A DNA stretch of 64,000 nt from NCBI RefSeq assembly GCF_003315485.1, contig NZ_QNSE01000011.1:124001-188000 (forward strand), in the 5' to 3' direction. The notes under the pieces are model-generated. The model was not told where the DNA came from, did no database searches, and saw only the letters and a list, made by a program, of their open reading frames with translations. Both the position numbers and the translations under genes were made by a program. Shown piece by piece: positions 50,060-60,923 of this stretch. This DNA comes from Marinomonas rhizomae (GTDB lineage Bacteria; Pseudomonadota; Gammaproteobacteria; Pseudomonadales; Marinomonadaceae). Numbering within the stretch: position 1 is the first letter of the stretch; each line of letters starts with the position of its first letter.

Positions 50060-50635
50060 ATGCCTTCACCAGATCCCTTAAAAATCATGTCATTTGAAAC
50101 ACCGGGCGATCTCGATGAGTGGCTCAAGGTGGATCAGGCGGCTGAAAGTGAGTTGTGGGTAAAGATATTTAAGAAAAGTTCTGGTGTTCAAAGTGTTTCT
50201 TGGAATGATGTTGTGGTGGAGGTTTTATGTTGGGGCTGGATTGATGGTGTGAAAAAAGCATTTGATGATGAATCCTACCTTCAACGAATAACACCCCGAA
50301 CAGTACGAAGCAGTTGGTCTAAAAGAAACACGGAGTATGTTGAGCGTTTGATAAGCGAAGGCTGTATGAAGGAGTCTGGACTTGTACCTGTTCGCGCAGC
50401 GAAAGCTGACGGTCGTTGGGAAAAGGCTTATGTAGCGAGTGAAATGGAAGTGCCTGCAGATTTTTTAGCGGCACTGGAAGATCAGCCGAGAGTAAAACGC
50501 TTTTTTGAAACGCTTAATAAATCGAGTCGTGATGTTATAGCTCATGGCTTAACGAATGCGAAGAAACCTGAAACTAGGCAACGGCGATTTGAAAAGTTTT
50601 TAGATATGCTTATCAGAGAAGAAAAACCGACTTAG
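50060..50635 (+). CDS. YdeI-like protein (YdeI/OmdA family)
   Basis: The 191-residue product matches the YdeI family (SFETPGDLDEWL, ELWVKIFKKSSG, VVVEVLCWGWIDGVKKAFDD, TPRTVRSSWSKRN), described as OmpD/bacteriocin-protection-associated; the biochemical role is not established. It follows the third attC-like site and so may be the last cassette. However, no attC-like site is seen after its stop, so it may be a resident gene or a cassette that lost its site. A terminator follows at 50706. Confidence 0.85.
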   Translation: MPSPDPLKIMSFETPGDLDEWLKVDQAAESELWVKIFKKSSGVQSVSWNDVVVEVLCWGWIDGVKKAFDDESYLQRITPRTVRSSWSKRNTEYVERLISEGCMKESGLVPVRAAKADGRWEKAYVASEMEVPADFLAALEDQPRVKRFFETLNKSSRDVIAHGLTNAKKPETRQRRFEKFLDMLIREEKPT

Positions 50636-50705
50636 TCTCTATGTCATTCAAAAGATCATAGTAAGGCGATCAAACTCTTCGAATTGGTGACAGGTGAGGT
50701 AAGTA

Positions 50706-50735
50706 ATAGAAAAAGGGCGCATGCCCCTTTTCTAT
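50706..50735. terminator. Terminator after the YdeI-like gene
   Basis: A 13-bp stem with one mismatch (50706-50718 with 50723-50735) has A-rich and T-rich arms on each side. It may serve both this gene and the convergent DUF1328 gene. Confidence 0.78.
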
Positions 50736-50769
50736 AAATTGAATAAAAATAAGTGTCTATGAGCCAATG

Positions 50770-50946
50770 TTAAAGCTTAGGCCCTTTGCCTCTGATTGCT
50801 CTGGATACAAGTGAAATCACCAATAATACTACGAAAATAAAGAAGATGATTTTTGCAATTCCCGCCGCGGCACCAGCAATACCTGTAAAGCCTAGCACCC
50901 CTGCAATAAGGGCGATGATTAACAATAATACAGTCCAGCCTAACAT
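50770..50946 (-). CDS. Small DUF1328 membrane protein (YtjA family)
   Basis: A 58-residue protein is encoded on the minus strand, with start ATG at 50946 and stop at 50770. It reads [20 protein letters not shown], then a [11 protein letters not shown] stretch, a second hydrophobic helix and the basic end [11 protein letters not shown], a clear match to the DUF1328/YtjA family. Two membrane helices are expected. AAGGAGAA lies 6 bases upstream. Its function is unknown, though such proteins are often stress-induced. A different frame across the same bases is a shadow. Confidence 0.88.
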   Translation of the reverse strand: MLGWTVLLLIIALIAGVLGFTGIAGAAAGIAKIIFFIFVVLLVISLVSRAIRGKGPKL

Positions 50947-51347
50947 GTCGTTCTCCTTGTCTTAGTAAATGATACTTATTGAAAGTTGACGATATTTTCA
51001 AAGCTCATAATTCATAATCAACGGTTAAAAACCTAGCAAGCTTAGAGTTATAAAGCCAACCCACTGGTCAGTTTTGAGTTAATAAGTCACAAAGTTGATA
51101 CTTTGCTAACACAATCAAGCTAAGTAATACGCTTTAAGGGAGTAGGGGTTCGCATAGAATACTTAAGCCCTTTTGTCATGATGTGGAAGTCCCATTTTGC
51201 GCTGTTAAGAATGGCCTATTATAAAATCGAGAGGCGAATCTGCCTTTTTTTATAGTAAGTAAATGGGATTTTTCGGCGATTGAGTGTCACACAAGAGAGG
51301 TAGTTAGGCAGAATATGTCATAATAGCCATATCAAAGATGAGGTTAG
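50947..51347. other. Intergenic region between the DUF1328 gene and the ferredoxin gene
   Basis: About 400 bp contain no gene. A short hairpin AGGC/GCCT followed by seven T residues lies at about 51232-51249. No convincing promoter was picked out by eye for either divergent gene. Confidence 0.5.
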
Positions 51348-52205
51348 ATGATGGATTCACAAGCGCTGACGATAGAATTGGATGGTGAGCAGTTTGAGGC
51401 GGTTTTGGATGGCAACTTATTGTCATCATTACTTTCTCAGGGGGCAGATGTTCGTTACGGTTGTCGCGCTGGAGCTTGTGGTGTTTGTCGTCTTTATGAT
51501 GGGAGCAATGGCGAGTCGATTCTTTCTTGTCAAACGGCGGTTACTTCGTCTATGTCGTTAACTCGGCAAATACCTGCTGAGTCCTCTATTTTTTCTGTTT
51601 TAGCTCATAACTCCGTTAGTGATGATTCTATTGGGCTTGCTTTGTTAGGGCCAAGTGATGAATCTTTCGGTGACCGTGTTTCTGTGTCTTTCTCTTTTAA
51701 AAACTTCCCTGGTGATCTTGCTCACTTTCACGAATGCATGGCGGTAAATCCTGCTGGTGCTCCTTTGAAAGTTGTGCTTCAGAAAAGCCACTTTTCCGAT
51801 GAGGACTGGTTAAAAGCCTTGTCGCTTTCGCCTGATGATCGGATGTTTGTTCAGTTATCAACGGGTGTTAGGAAAGGGCGTTTGTTATTCGAAATGGATA
51901 TTGCTGATGCACCTGTTGTGGTTATTTCTTCTCCTGAGAATGCAGTCTTTGAGCCTTATTGGCGTGACGCTTTGTTGGATTTTACGTCAAGCTTTCTTGG
52001 GCATTATACCTTGTTTGCGTGTAATGATTTGACGCTTAGTCTGGCGGACGATGAGTTAATTGCTTTTCTTCAAAAGGCGCTGGCTGATTCTGACAGTACC
52101 TCCTTACAGCTTATTTATCATGGGCAAAAGCTGTCTGCACAGGATTGGAATGTATTGTTGCGACCTTTGCGGATTCATCCGAATCAGTTGTATTTTGTTC
52201 GGTAA
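51348..52205 (+). CDS. [2Fe-2S] ferredoxin-domain protein with reductase-like C-terminal part
   Basis: The 285-residue protein has an N-terminal plant-type ferredoxin domain with Cys39, Cys44, Cys47 (YGCRAGACGVC) and Cys61. The fourth ligand comes only 13 residues after the third, whereas plant-type ferredoxins usually have about 29, so this loop is shortened. The C-terminal part looks like the NAD-binding lobe of ferredoxin reductases but lacks the RxYS flavin motif. No catalytic partner is adjacent. Function unknown. ATG 51348 is used; ATG 51351 is also possible. Confidence 0.72.
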   Translation: MMDSQALTIELDGEQFEAVLDGNLLSSLLSQGADVRYGCRAGACGVCRLYDGSNGESILSCQTAVTSSMSLTRQIPAESSIFSVLAHNSVSDDSIGLALLGPSDESFGDRVSVSFSFKNFPGDLAHFHECMAVNPAGAPLKVVLQKSHFSDEDWLKALSLSPDDRMFVQLSTGVRKGRLLFEMDIADAPVVVISSPENAVFEPYWRDALLDFTSSFLGHYTLFACNDLTLSLADDELIAFLQKALADSDSTSLQLIYHGQKLSAQDWNVLLRPLRIHPNQLYFVR

Positions 52206-52257
52206 CTTGGCCTCTTTTGTGGTTTATTTTTATGTTTTTTATTTCTCAGGTCTATAA

Positions 52258-53535
52258 ATGAAAATTCTACACACTTCTGACTGGCATCTTGGTCAGCACT
52301 TTATGGGAAAATCCCGCCGTGATGAGCATAAGGCGTTTATCGATTGGTTACTGGCGCTGGTGGATCAAGAATCTGTTGATGCGATGATTATTGCGGGCGA
52401 TGTATTCGATACAGGTTCACCACCAAGTTATGCGCGCGAAATGTATCATCAGTTGGTATTAGACATGAAGGCGCGTCAATGCCAGTTGGTAATAGTCGCT
52501 GGTAATCACGATTCGGTCAGTATGCTAAACGAATCCAAGAGCTTGTTGACCTACCTCGATACCCAAGTGTCGAGCCAAGCGAACCTAGAAGATATCGATT
52601 CTCATGTTATTCCGCTAAAAGACAAAGCAGGTGATATTGCTGCCTGGGTATGTGCTGTGCCGTATTTAAGACCGAAAGACGTGATGCAAAGCGTCGCTGG
52701 GCAATCTGAACAAGATAAGAAGCTCGGTTTGTTGCAAATGATTGGTGATTTTTACCAGCAAGTATATGAGGCCGCGTGTGAAAAAAACAACGCACTAAAA
52801 GCGCCGGTGCCGATTATTGGTACTGGGCATTTAACAGCAGTAGGTGGGCAAGTGAGCGAATCGGTTCGCGATCTTTATGTCGGCACTTTAGAAGCCTTGC
52901 CGACGTCGGTGTTTCCGGCGTTTGATTATTTAGCCCTTGGGCATATTCATCGTGCTCAACCAATCAGTAAAAGTGGTCGATTCCGTTACAGCGGTTCGCC
53001 GATTCCGTTGAGTTTTGATGAGTTAGGGCGTGACAAAACCGTGGTGATAGTCGATACCAATTTGTTAGGTGAGGATACGTTTGTTGAAGATTTGTTTGCC
53101 GAGCCTGTGGATCCTGTCCAGTTGGTAACGATTCCGAATTTTCAGCCTATGGTGAGTTTAAAAGGCAATTTGAAAGAAGTGATTAAACAGATCACTGCTT
53201 TGGAATTAGCAGAAGACAAAACCCTTTGGTTGGAAGTCACTGTGATTGCTGATGAGTATTTGAGTGATGTGCATAAGCGTTTGCTGGAAGTTATTGAAGG
53301 TAAGCCGATTGAGTTACTTCGGGTAATGCGTCGCAGTGCGGTAGAGAAAAAGAACGAAGGCTTTGATGCGCGCAAAACCTTGTCGGAATTAACGGTTGGT
53401 GATGTGTTCGAGCAGAGTCTTAAATCGAATTTAGAACTGGACGAAGACGAGTCTAAAACTCTGACCGAGCTTTTTAATACTTGCTTGGTGGAGTTGGAAG
53501 AGCATCAGCAAGATGGCGAGGAGAAGCAATCATGA
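52258..53535 (+). CDS. sbcD: SbcD, nuclease subunit of the SbcCD complex
   Basis: SbcD is the Mre11-like manganese-dependent nuclease of SbcCD, which cuts DNA hairpins and ends at stalled or palindromic DNA. The 425-residue product starts [15 protein letters not shown] and has GDVFDTG, VAGNHDS and LGHIHRAQ, the metallophosphoesterase motifs. Its stop overlaps the sbcC start (ATGA). Confidence 0.95.
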   Translation: MKILHTSDWHLGQHFMGKSRRDEHKAFIDWLLALVDQESVDAMIIAGDVFDTGSPPSYAREMYHQLVLDMKARQCQLVIVAGNHDSVSMLNESKSLLTYLDTQVSSQANLEDIDSHVIPLKDKAGDIAAWVCAVPYLRPKDVMQSVAGQSEQDKKLGLLQMIGDFYQQVYEAACEKNNALKAPVPIIGTGHLTAVGGQVSESVRDLYVGTLEALPTSVFPAFDYLALGHIHRAQPISKSGRFRYSGSPIPLSFDELGRDKTVVIVDTNLLGEDTFVEDLFAEPVDPVQLVTIPNFQPMVSLKGNLKEVIKQITALELAEDKTLWLEVTVIADEYLSDVHKRLLEVIEGKPIELLRVMRRSAVEKKNEGFDARKTLSELTVGDVFEQSLKSNLELDEDESKTLTELFNTCLVELEEHQQDGEEKQS

Positions 53536-56500
53536 AAATTTGCAAACTGCGCCTGAAGAATTTGAATTCCCTAAAGGGCGAATGGGAAATTGATTTTACC
53601 AAAGCGCCATTTGACGACGCTGGTGTATTTGCCATTGTCGGGCCGACGGGCGCGGGTAAGTCGACATTATTAGATGCAATTTGTTTGGCTTTGTACCATG
53701 AAACGCCGCGTTTAAAGGTGTCACCAAGCCAGAATGATGTAATGACACGTCATACTTCTGAATGTTTGGCTGAAGTAGAATTTGAGATAAAGGGCAAAGG
53801 CTATCGCGCTTTCTGGGGGCAACGACGCGCCCGAGGCCAAAGTGATGGCAAGTTACAGCCAATGACGTGTGAATTGTGCGAGCGTGACGGCACTATTATT
53901 ACCACTAAGATTCACGAGAAAATCGACAAGATCGCTGACATAACTGGTTTGGATTTTTCACGTTTTACCAAGTCTATGCTGCTGGCTCAAGGTGGCTTTT
54001 CGGCCTTCTTAAATGCTTCTGCCAATGACAGGGCAGAGTTATTAGAGGAGCTAACAGGTACGGAAATTTATGGTGACGTGTCGAAGTGGGTGTTTGATAA
54101 ACACAAGCTTGAAAAACAAGCCATCGCATCGCTTGAGAACTTTAATGAGCAAACTCAATTACTAACGGATGAGGCTTTTGCAGAGCTTAAGCAAACTGAG
54201 TCGAGCTTTGAAAGCGATGAAAAAGCCAATGCCGGCGCGTTAAAGCAACATCAAGCGGTATTGGAGTGGCGACGTACTGAGAAGAAACTGCAAGAGCAAG
54301 TGGCTCAATATCAGCAACAATTCGATGATGCGACACAGGCGCTAGCGGATTTTGCGTCTCAGCAACGGCAGCTTGAGCAGGCGCTGACTGCACAAGTTTT
54401 GCAGCCGGACTATGATAAGCAGCAGGGCTTAAAATCTCGTTTGGATCAGAATCAGGCGGATGTTAACCAATATACTGAAATGCAACAGGCACAGCTTAAA
54501 CAAAGCCAGGAGTTGATCGTATCTGTTGAGCAAGCAAAGGAAGAGTTGGTGCGTTCGCGTGCTGAATTGGAAGCGTTTAACAACAAGATCAATGATGAAG
54601 TTCAGCCTATCTTGTCGCGTCAAGAAAGTATAAAAGCGCAACACCAAGATGTTTCCACTCGATTAAAGCAAGCGGGAGAAAAAGTTGAAAATCAGCAGGC
54701 GCAATTAAAAGCCATCATAGAAAAACAAGCCGATATCGATAAAGCTTGTGACGAAAGCAAAGCCATTTTGAGCCGCTGGACGTCGCCAGAAAAGATTGAG
54801 AGTCAGTTAGCTAGCTGGCAGCATCAAGCGCAAAGTATGCTGGCAAATGCTCAAGCGATTACTGAACTCGAGAGTAATATTAGTTCTAATACAAAAGCCT
54901 ATGATGTGGCTCGGGCTTCGCTCGCTACCAACCAAGCTAAGTTAGAACAGGCTCAAGCAGACATGCTTGAGCGTCACCAAACTTTGCAGAATGCCACTGA
55001 TACTTTTATGCAGTTGTCATCGCAACGTGACTATGCTGATTGGCAGAGAAACTACCATTATACTGAACGCGCTCAGTATAATGCGCAATCGCTTTTAAAG
55101 CAGTTTAATCAATACCAAGATCAGCAATCGCAATTGACCGAGTTGGATGCAAATTTGGATGCAATGGCGAGTCGTATTCAGCAACAGCAAAGCCAGTTAG
55201 AGTTACAGAGGCGGACTTACAAAGACAAGCTTCGTCACCAAAAGTCGATTGAAAAACTTGCTGAGGCGGAGCGTCATATTGTTGCGCTAACACACTTGCG
55301 TAATGAGTTAGGTGAGCATGATGCTTGTCCACTGTGTGGTGCTGCAGAGCATCAGCTTGCCAATGCCTTGTACCAAGCGGATTCTGGAAGCCAAGAAGAG
55401 TTTGTTTTAATTGGCAAAGAATTGGACGGTTTGAAAGGGCAAGGAATGCAGCTGGCGGCTGATTTAGAATCCATGCAGCGCGAATTAACCTCTGGGCAGA
55501 CTCGGCGCCAGCAAGTCATAGATGGCTTGCTGGCGACCGAAAATGATTTGAAAGAGTGGCTGGCGTCACTGAATCAGGATCAAGGCGTTAACCTGTCTGA
55601 TAAGGAAAAAATATCCGCTTTGGTTCATCATATTGAGCAAGATTGGCAGACGCAGCAAGAAATCGCGCCTAAGCTTGAGTCGCTTCAGCAATCTCGTTTG
55701 GCACTAGAAGCTGAGTTGCAGAACTTGAATGTTCAGCAACAAACGACACAACAGCAAGTATCACAAGATCAGACTCAGTGTCAGCTATTGTGGCAAACCT
55801 TGGAAACACACCAGCAAAATTTAACCGCTAGGAAAAACGAGCAAGAGCAGGTTATTGGGCAGTTACGTGATGAAATGCAGCAGGCGGAGGTTCCTGAAAG
55901 TTACTTTGATCTGTCTTTGGCTGAAGCTTTAGCGCAGTTGCAAGAGGCGATGGCACAATGGCGAAACAGTAAAGCTGGTTACGATGCTTTGTTGCAGCAA
56001 CGTGAGCAGCTTGTTTATGAGCGCCAAAGTCTGCAAGGTGCGTTAAAAGAAAGTCAGCAGTTACATGATGAAACCCATGAGAAAATCGCTGAATTTGATG
56101 AGAGCTTAAGGGCTATTGCGAATCAGCTGCATAAGCTTTTAGGTGATAAAAGTATTGGCGAGCTTCGTCAGGAAAGGCAAAAGCAGGCTGATTATGCTCA
56201 ACAGGCTTTAGATAAAGCTGAAGCTGAACGACAGCAAATTGCTCAGGCGCTGGCGTCTAGTAATGCAACACTGGAAACTCTTAATAAGTCATATTTTGCT
56301 TTGACGAAGGAATATGAAGGTGCTTTGTCTCATTGGCAAGAACGTCTAGCTGAGAAAGGTTTTGGAAGCGAGGATGTTTGGCTGCAAGCAAATTTATCCG
56401 CCGTAGAAATAAGTAAATGCCAAGAGGTACTGGAGAAGTTACAAGAAGCTGTTTCTCGATTGCAAACATTGCTGAAGCAATCCGAGGAATCCTTGCTGAA

Positions 56501-57242
56501 GCATAATGAAAATAAGTCTGGCCTTATTGTTGAAAATTTGAATATAGAAGCGTTATCTCTTGAGGAGTTAGAATCTAAATGCGCTCAGCTTGATACGAAA
56601 CGGCAAGCATTGCATCGACAATGGGGTGTGGTCACTCAACAGATCCAAGAGGAAATGCAGCGCAGGGAGCAGGTGGCGAAGTCGAGGGAAGCGTTAGAGG
56701 CTCGTCGAGAGGCATTTGTTCACCTTGAGCGTTTGAATCATTTGATTGGTTCTGCTGATGGGGCAAAATTCCGCCGTTTTGCGCAAAGTCTCACTTTGGA
56801 TCATCTGGTGTATTTGGCTAATCAGCATTTGGATATCTTGCATCGCCGCTATCAATTAATGCGTAACCAAGATGCTTTGTCTTTACTTGTGGTGGATACA
56901 TGGCAGGCGAACGCATCGCGTGATACTAAGACCCTGTCAGGAGGCGAGTCATTCTTAGTAAGTTTAGCGCTTGCCTTGGCCTTGTCTGATTTGGTATCTC
57001 ATAAAACAAGTATTGATTCGTTGTTTCTAGATGAAGGCTTCGGCACTTTAGATAGCGAAACATTAGAGTCAGCTTTGGATGCTTTGGATAACTTACATTC
57101 ATCCGGTAAAACCATCGGTATTATTAGTCATATTAGCGCTTTAAAAGAACGTATTCCGGTGCAAATAAAACTTACTAAACAAAGCGGTTTGGGCGTCAGT
57201 CGGCTTTCGCCTGAGTTTGCTATGCATTCGGGTGAAGAGTAG
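53532..57242 (+). CDS. sbcC: SbcC, SMC-like ATPase subunit of the SbcCD complex
   Basis: SbcC is the Rad50-like ATPase that pairs with SbcD. The 1236-residue product has Walker [10 protein letters not shown] (Lys43), a long coiled coil interrupted by a zinc hook CPLC at residues 599-602, and the C-terminal signature [20 protein letters not shown] with Walker [16 protein letters not shown] 53532 overlaps the sbcD stop; GAGGAGAAG precedes it. An upstream start at 53481 inside sbcD is rejected. The coding region is rich in glutamine codons, as expected for the coil. Confidence 0.95.
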   Translation: MKICKLRLKNLNSLKGEWEIDFTKAPFDDAGVFAIVGPTGAGKSTLLDAICLALYHETPRLKVSPSQNDVMTRHTSECLAEVEFEIKGKGYRAFWGQRRARGQSDGKLQPMTCELCERDGTIITTKIHEKIDKIADITGLDFSRFTKSMLLAQGGFSAFLNASANDRAELLEELTGTEIYGDVSKWVFDKHKLEKQAIASLENFNEQTQLLTDEAFAELKQTESSFESDEKANAGALKQHQAVLEWRRTEKKLQEQVAQYQQQFDDATQALADFASQQRQLEQALTAQVLQPDYDKQQGLKSRLDQNQADVNQYTEMQQAQLKQSQELIVSVEQAKEELVRSRAELEAFNNKINDEVQPILSRQESIKAQHQDVSTRLKQAGEKVENQQAQLKAIIEKQADIDKACDESKAILSRWTSPEKIESQLASWQHQAQSMLANAQAITELESNISSNTKAYDVARASLATNQAKLEQAQADMLERHQTLQNATDTFMQLSSQRDYADWQRNYHYTERAQYNAQSLLKQFNQYQDQQSQLTELDANLDAMASRIQQQQSQLELQRRTYKDKLRHQKSIEKLAEAERHIVALTHLRNELGEHDACPLCGAAEHQLANALYQADSGSQEEFVLIGKELDGLKGQGMQLAADLESMQRELTSGQTRRQQVIDGLLATENDLKEWLASLNQDQGVNLSDKEKISALVHHIEQDWQTQQEIAPKLESLQQSRLALEAELQNLNVQQQTTQQQVSQDQTQCQLLWQTLETHQQNLTARKNEQEQVIGQLRDEMQQAEVPESYFDLSLAEALAQLQEAMAQWRNSKAGYDALLQQREQLVYERQSLQGALKESQQLHDETHEKIAEFDESLRAIANQLHKLLGDKSIGELRQERQKQADYAQQALDKAEAERQQIAQALASSNATLETLNKSYFALTKEYEGALSHWQERLAEKGFGSEDVWLQANLSAVEISKCQEVLEKLQEAVSRLQTLLKQSEESLLKHNENKSGLIVENLNIEALSLEELESKCAQLDTKRQALHRQWGVVTQQIQEEMQRREQVAKSREALEARREAFVHLERLNHLIGSADGAKFRRFAQSLTLDHLVYLANQHLDILHRRYQLMRNQDALSLLVVDTWQANASRDTKTLSGGESFLVSLALALALSDLVSHKTSIDSLFLDEGFGTLDSETLESALDALDNLHSSGKTIGIISHISALKERIPVQIKLTKQSGLGVSRLSPEFAMHSGEE

Positions 57243-57558
57243 GGAGTTGGTTGGATAATTTGTTGAGTGTTAATAGTGCAAAAGTTTTCCCCAGATTTAT
57301 GGGAACAAGTATGTAAGTAAGTTGTAAAATATTAATTAAATCAAATGCTTAATCTTACGTTCATTATTGCTCATTTTGCGTTATTCTTAGCACTATAAGA
57401 GAGCAGTATGAACATTTAAATGAATGTAAAAGCATTGTAGGGGTGTCTTTCTTTAATCATCCAGCTTGATAGAATAGATTTTTAACCTTGATGATGAAAG
57501 TTTAGTGCGGCTTTTTAGTATTTAAGGCCATTTAAGTGATTAAAAAAGGAAAGTTTGC
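57243..57558 (+). other. Intergenic region upstream of minC
   Basis: About 316 bp hold no gene. No standard terminator for sbcC was found by eye. AT-rich sequence before minC presumably contains the min promoter, but no -35/-10 pair was convincing. Confidence 0.5.
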
Positions 57559-58284
57559 ATGACAGACTCAGGCTTCCGGCTTAAAGGAAGTGTCGTTACG
57601 ACAGTTTTATTGGAAATTCAAACTTTTTCAATAGATGACATTGTGTTTCATTTAAAAGAAAAGATTAATCAGGTTCCGCACTTTTTTAACCAGGCGCCAA
57701 TCATTATTGATATTTCAAAAATGAAACGTGGTATTAGATTAGAAGAATTTGAAGAGCTGATTCAATCTGTTGGTGCTCTTGGTCTTGGTGTGATTGGCTG
57801 GCGCTGCGATCCAGAGGCATTGCCTGTTTGGAATGCTTCGGTAACTGTTCCTTTGTTGCCTGCAAGTAAAGCAAGGCCAATCAATATATCTCCAGCGATT
57901 AAGGAAGAGACCAGCCCAGATGTGGTGGTGAAAACCGTAGTTGAAGAGCGTTTAGTTCCCCAATCTAGCAAAGTTATTACCAAGCCAATTCGTTCTGGTC
58001 AGCAAGTGTATTCTGAAGGTGACTTGATTATTCTAAATCAGGTCAGTGCTGGCGCTGAAGTATTAGCAGATGGCAATATTCATGTATATGGTGCCTTGCG
58101 AGGTCGTGCATTGGCTGGTGTTAAAGGTGATGTAGAGGCTAGAATTTTTTGTAAAAGCATGGAGGCCGAATTGGTTTCCATTGCAGGTAGTTTTATGTTG
58201 AGTGATGCGCTGCAAAATATCGTTTGGAAAGACAGCGCGCAAGTGTTATTAGTTGACGATAGCTTAGAAATCGTACCGCTTTAA
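57559..58284 (+). CDS. minC: MinC, septum-site inhibitor
   Basis: MinC blocks FtsZ ring formation away from midcell when recruited by MinD. The 241-residue product has an N-terminal FtsZ-inhibiting domain (residues 1-105) and a C-terminal beta-helical MinD-binding domain (about residues 145-240, with DLIILNQVSAGAEVLADGNI and GALRGRALAG). AAAGGAAAG lies upstream of ATG 57559. It heads the minCDE operon. Confidence 0.95.
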   Translation: MTDSGFRLKGSVVTTVLLEIQTFSIDDIVFHLKEKINQVPHFFNQAPIIIDISKMKRGIRLEEFEELIQSVGALGLGVIGWRCDPEALPVWNASVTVPLLPASKARPINISPAIKEETSPDVVVKTVVEERLVPQSSKVITKPIRSGQQVYSEGDLIILNQVSAGAEVLADGNIHVYGALRGRALAGVKGDVEARIFCKSMEAELVSIAGSFMLSDALQNIVWKDSAQVLLVDDSLEIVPL

Positions 58285-58345
58285 AATTTATTATTCATTT
58301 GATTTGTTAGATAAGCTCAATTTGAACTTATCGGGGGATATAGCA

Positions 58346-59155
58346 TTGGCAAAAATTATAGTAGTCACCTCAGGCAAAGGAGGGGTCGGTAAGACAACAT
58401 CCAGCGCTGCTATTGGGACTGGTATTGCGTTAAAAGGTCATAAGACGGTCATTATCGACTTTGATGTAGGTTTGCGTAATTTAGACTTGATTATGGGGTG
58501 CGAGCGCCGAGTGGTTTATGACTTTGTGAATGTTATAAACAAGGAAGCGACCCTATCTCAGGCTTTGATCAAAGATAAGCGTACGAAAGACCTGTTTATT
58601 TTACCAGCCTCACAAACTCGTGATAAAGACGCGTTGACGATTGAAGGTGTGCAGTGGGTTCTAGAGGAGCTTGCTAAGGAATTTGATTACATTATTTGTG
58701 ATTCACCTGCCGGTATTGAAAAGGGCGCTCAGATGGCGTTGTACTTTGCCGATGCGGCGATTGTAGTCACTAATCCAGAAGTGTCTTCTGTGCGTGACTC
58801 AGACCGTATTTTGGGGATTTTGCAAAGTAAGTCTAAACGAGCGGAAGAGGGTAAAGAGCCAATAGAAGAATACCTTCTTTTAACGCGTTACCATCCAGGT
58901 CGTGTTGCATCGGGTGAAATGTTAAGTGTCTCCGATGTTGAGGATATTTTAGCAATTCCATTGTTGGGTGTGATTCCTGAGTCTGAGGCGGTGTTGAAGG
59001 CGTCTAACCAGGGGACGCCAGTTATTCTGGATTCTGAATCTGAAGCTGGTCTTGCCTATATGGACGCTGTTGACCGCTTGATGGGTGAAGAGCGCCCTTT
59101 GCGATTCTTAGAAGTTCAGAAAAAAGGTTTCATTAAACGTTTATTAGGGGGTTAG
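58346..59155 (+). CDS. minD: MinD, division-site ATPase
   Basis: MinD is a deviant-Walker ATPase that binds the membrane and recruits MinC, oscillating with MinE. The 269-residue product begins with TTG-encoded Met ([20 protein letters not shown]) and ends with an amphipathic membrane-targeting helix ([11 protein letters not shown]). TTG 58346 is chosen because GGGGGAT lies at 58333 and the alignment to E. coli MinD is exact from there; an in-frame start at 58304 would add 14 residues. Confidence 0.95.
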   Translation: MAKIIVVTSGKGGVGKTTSSAAIGTGIALKGHKTVIIDFDVGLRNLDLIMGCERRVVYDFVNVINKEATLSQALIKDKRTKDLFILPASQTRDKDALTIEGVQWVLEELAKEFDYIICDSPAGIEKGAQMALYFADAAIVVTNPEVSSVRDSDRILGILQSKSKRAEEGKEPIEEYLLLTRYHPGRVASGEMLSVSDVEDILAIPLLGVIPESEAVLKASNQGTPVILDSESEAGLAYMDAVDRLMGEERPLRFLEVQKKGFIKRLLGG

Positions 59156-59156
59156 A

Positions 59157-59414
59157 GTGGGAATTTTTGACTATTTTAAAAGTAAAAACGCGCCTAGCTC
59201 AGCTTCTGTCGCTAAAGATCGTCTGCAGATCATTGTTGCTCATGAACGTAGTAAGCGCTATCAGCCAGATTATTTGCCGCAGATGCAGCAGGAAATCATT
59301 GATGTGATTCGTAAGTATGTGGATATCGGCAGTGAAGATGTACAGATACAGCTTGATAATACTGATGACTGCTCCGTACTGGAATTAAACGTGACATTGC
59401 CTGAGCAAAATTAG
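59157..59414 (+). CDS. minE: MinE, topological specificity factor
   Basis: MinE stimulates MinD ATPase and drives pole-to-pole oscillation. The 85-residue product starts with GTG at 59157, one base after minD stops, and reads [11 protein letters not shown], then [13 protein letters not shown], as in the family. Confidence 0.95.
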   Translation: MGIFDYFKSKNAPSSASVAKDRLQIIVAHERSKRYQPDYLPQMQQEIIDVIRKYVDIGSEDVQIQLDNTDDCSVLELNVTLPEQN

Positions 59415-59444
59415 TATTAGGGTCAAGCCCTATTAATACAGAGT

Positions 59445-59492
59445 AAGCGCTTAACAAAACATTTGATATGTGTCTTGTTTGGCGCTTTTTTT
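59445..59492 (+). terminator. Terminator after minE
   Basis: AAGCGC and GCGCTT enclose a partly paired 31-base loop, followed by a run of T residues. The inner arms AACAA/TTGTT extend the stem. Confidence 0.75.
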
Positions 59493-59589
59493 ATGTGGAA
59501 TCAACACAGTTTGTCTGTCTTTGTTTTACTCAGGTTTTTAGGGGTGTATTATTCCTGTCATTCATATTTCATTGTTAGAGTAAAATAGC

Positions 59590-60771
59590 ATGTTTCGTTT
59601 TTCTCTGGGTGTGGTTGCTGTTTCTTTGATCCTATCTGCTTGCAGTGAGCCCAAGCAAGTTGCAGCTCAAACCAAACCTGCCCGTTTATCTTCTGAACTT
59701 CCGATTGCTATGACAGATCCTAAGGCAATGTTGGGCGCACAGTTGTTTTTTGATACTAATTTGTCTAAAGAGCGCAATCAGTCTTGTGGTACCTGTCATG
59801 ATATAGCAAATGGCTTTGTTGATAAGAGGCAGGATGCGTTATTTGGAGCAGTGTCATTAGGAAGTGATCGATTATCCATGGGGGGGCGTAATACACCGAC
59901 TGCAGCCTACGCTGCATTTGCTCCAGCTTTTCATCGCATGCGTAATGGCGAATATCGTGGAGGTCAGTTTTTAGACGGTCGTGCTTCAGGGTTAGCGCAG
60001 CAGGCCGAAGGGCCATTCTTGAATCCTTTAGAAATGGCTTTACCAGATGGTGCAGCAGTGGTTAGTCGAGTTAGGGAAAATGCTCGTTATGAGAATTTAT
60101 TTGATTCAATTTATGGAGAGGGTGTTTTAAATGATTCATCTAAAGGTTATGCCGCCATTACCGACTCTATTGCATCGTTTGAAAAGACAGCCATGTTCAT
60201 GCCATTCGACTCCAAATATGACCGAGCCTTGCGTGGAGAAATAAAGTTAACGCCTGAAGAAGAATTGGGAAAAACCTTGTTTTTTTCTCAGCAATTTACG
60301 AACTGTAACGCCTGCCATCAATTAAACAAGTCGCCGCTTAATGCCCAAGAAACCTTTACTAATTATGAGTATCGTAATATTGGTGTACCTGCAAATTCAA
60401 GTTTGTCAGCGCATAATGGCGATAAAAAAGATCTTGGGTTGTTGGATAACCCGTCCATTGATGACCCTAAGCAAGCAGGTAAATTTAAAGTGCCGACTTT
60501 GCGTAATGTGGCTGTGACAGGGCCATATATGCACAATGGTGTTTTTAAAGATCTTCGCACTGTGGTGTTATTTTATGATAAATACAATAATCCAAGGCGC
60601 AAGATTAACCCGGAGACGGGCGAGCCTTGGGCTGAACCTGAAATAGCTAATAATATAGACTTGGCAGATTTACAAAAAGGCCCGGCGTTACCAGATCAAA
60701 GGGTTGATGCCATTGTTGCTTTTTTGAAAACACTAACGGACCAGCGTTATGAATCTTTGCTTGATAAATAA
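59590..60771 (+). CDS. Dihaem cytochrome c peroxidase-like lipoprotein
   Basis: The 393-residue product is a periplasm-facing lipoprotein (lipobox ILSAC, Cys18) with two c-type haem motifs, CGTCH (66-70) and CNACH (239-243), the arrangement of the cytochrome c peroxidase/MauG family. Enzymes of this family reduce hydrogen peroxide with electrons from cytochrome c, or act on protein substrates as MauG does. It could be either. No partner is adjacent. Confidence 0.88.
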   Translation: MFRFSLGVVAVSLILSACSEPKQVAAQTKPARLSSELPIAMTDPKAMLGAQLFFDTNLSKERNQSCGTCHDIANGFVDKRQDALFGAVSLGSDRLSMGGRNTPTAAYAAFAPAFHRMRNGEYRGGQFLDGRASGLAQQAEGPFLNPLEMALPDGAAVVSRVRENARYENLFDSIYGEGVLNDSSKGYAAITDSIASFEKTAMFMPFDSKYDRALRGEIKLTPEEELGKTLFFSQQFTNCNACHQLNKSPLNAQETFTNYEYRNIGVPANSSLSAHNGDKKDLGLLDNPSIDDPKQAGKFKVPTLRNVAVTGPYMHNGVFKDLRTVVLFYDKYNNPRRKINPETGEPWAEPEIANNIDLADLQKGPALPDQRVDAIVAFLKTLTDQRYESLLDK

Positions 60772-60923
60772 AATTGTGCTCAATCAGTTGTTTTGCTGAC
60801 CTTAGGTAACTCCTTATTGTTTTCATTGATAAAACTGGCTAGTAGAAGGAAAATTTATTACATTGGGTCTTTGGTTTTTTCTCACATCTTGTATGTGTCG
60901 CTTGAATTTTAAGGGTTGATCTA

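Noticed and set aside
50777-51001. 74-residue minus-strand frame next to the YdeI-like gene
   Set aside because: It is a shadow of the real 58-residue DUF1328 gene in another frame (50770-50946).
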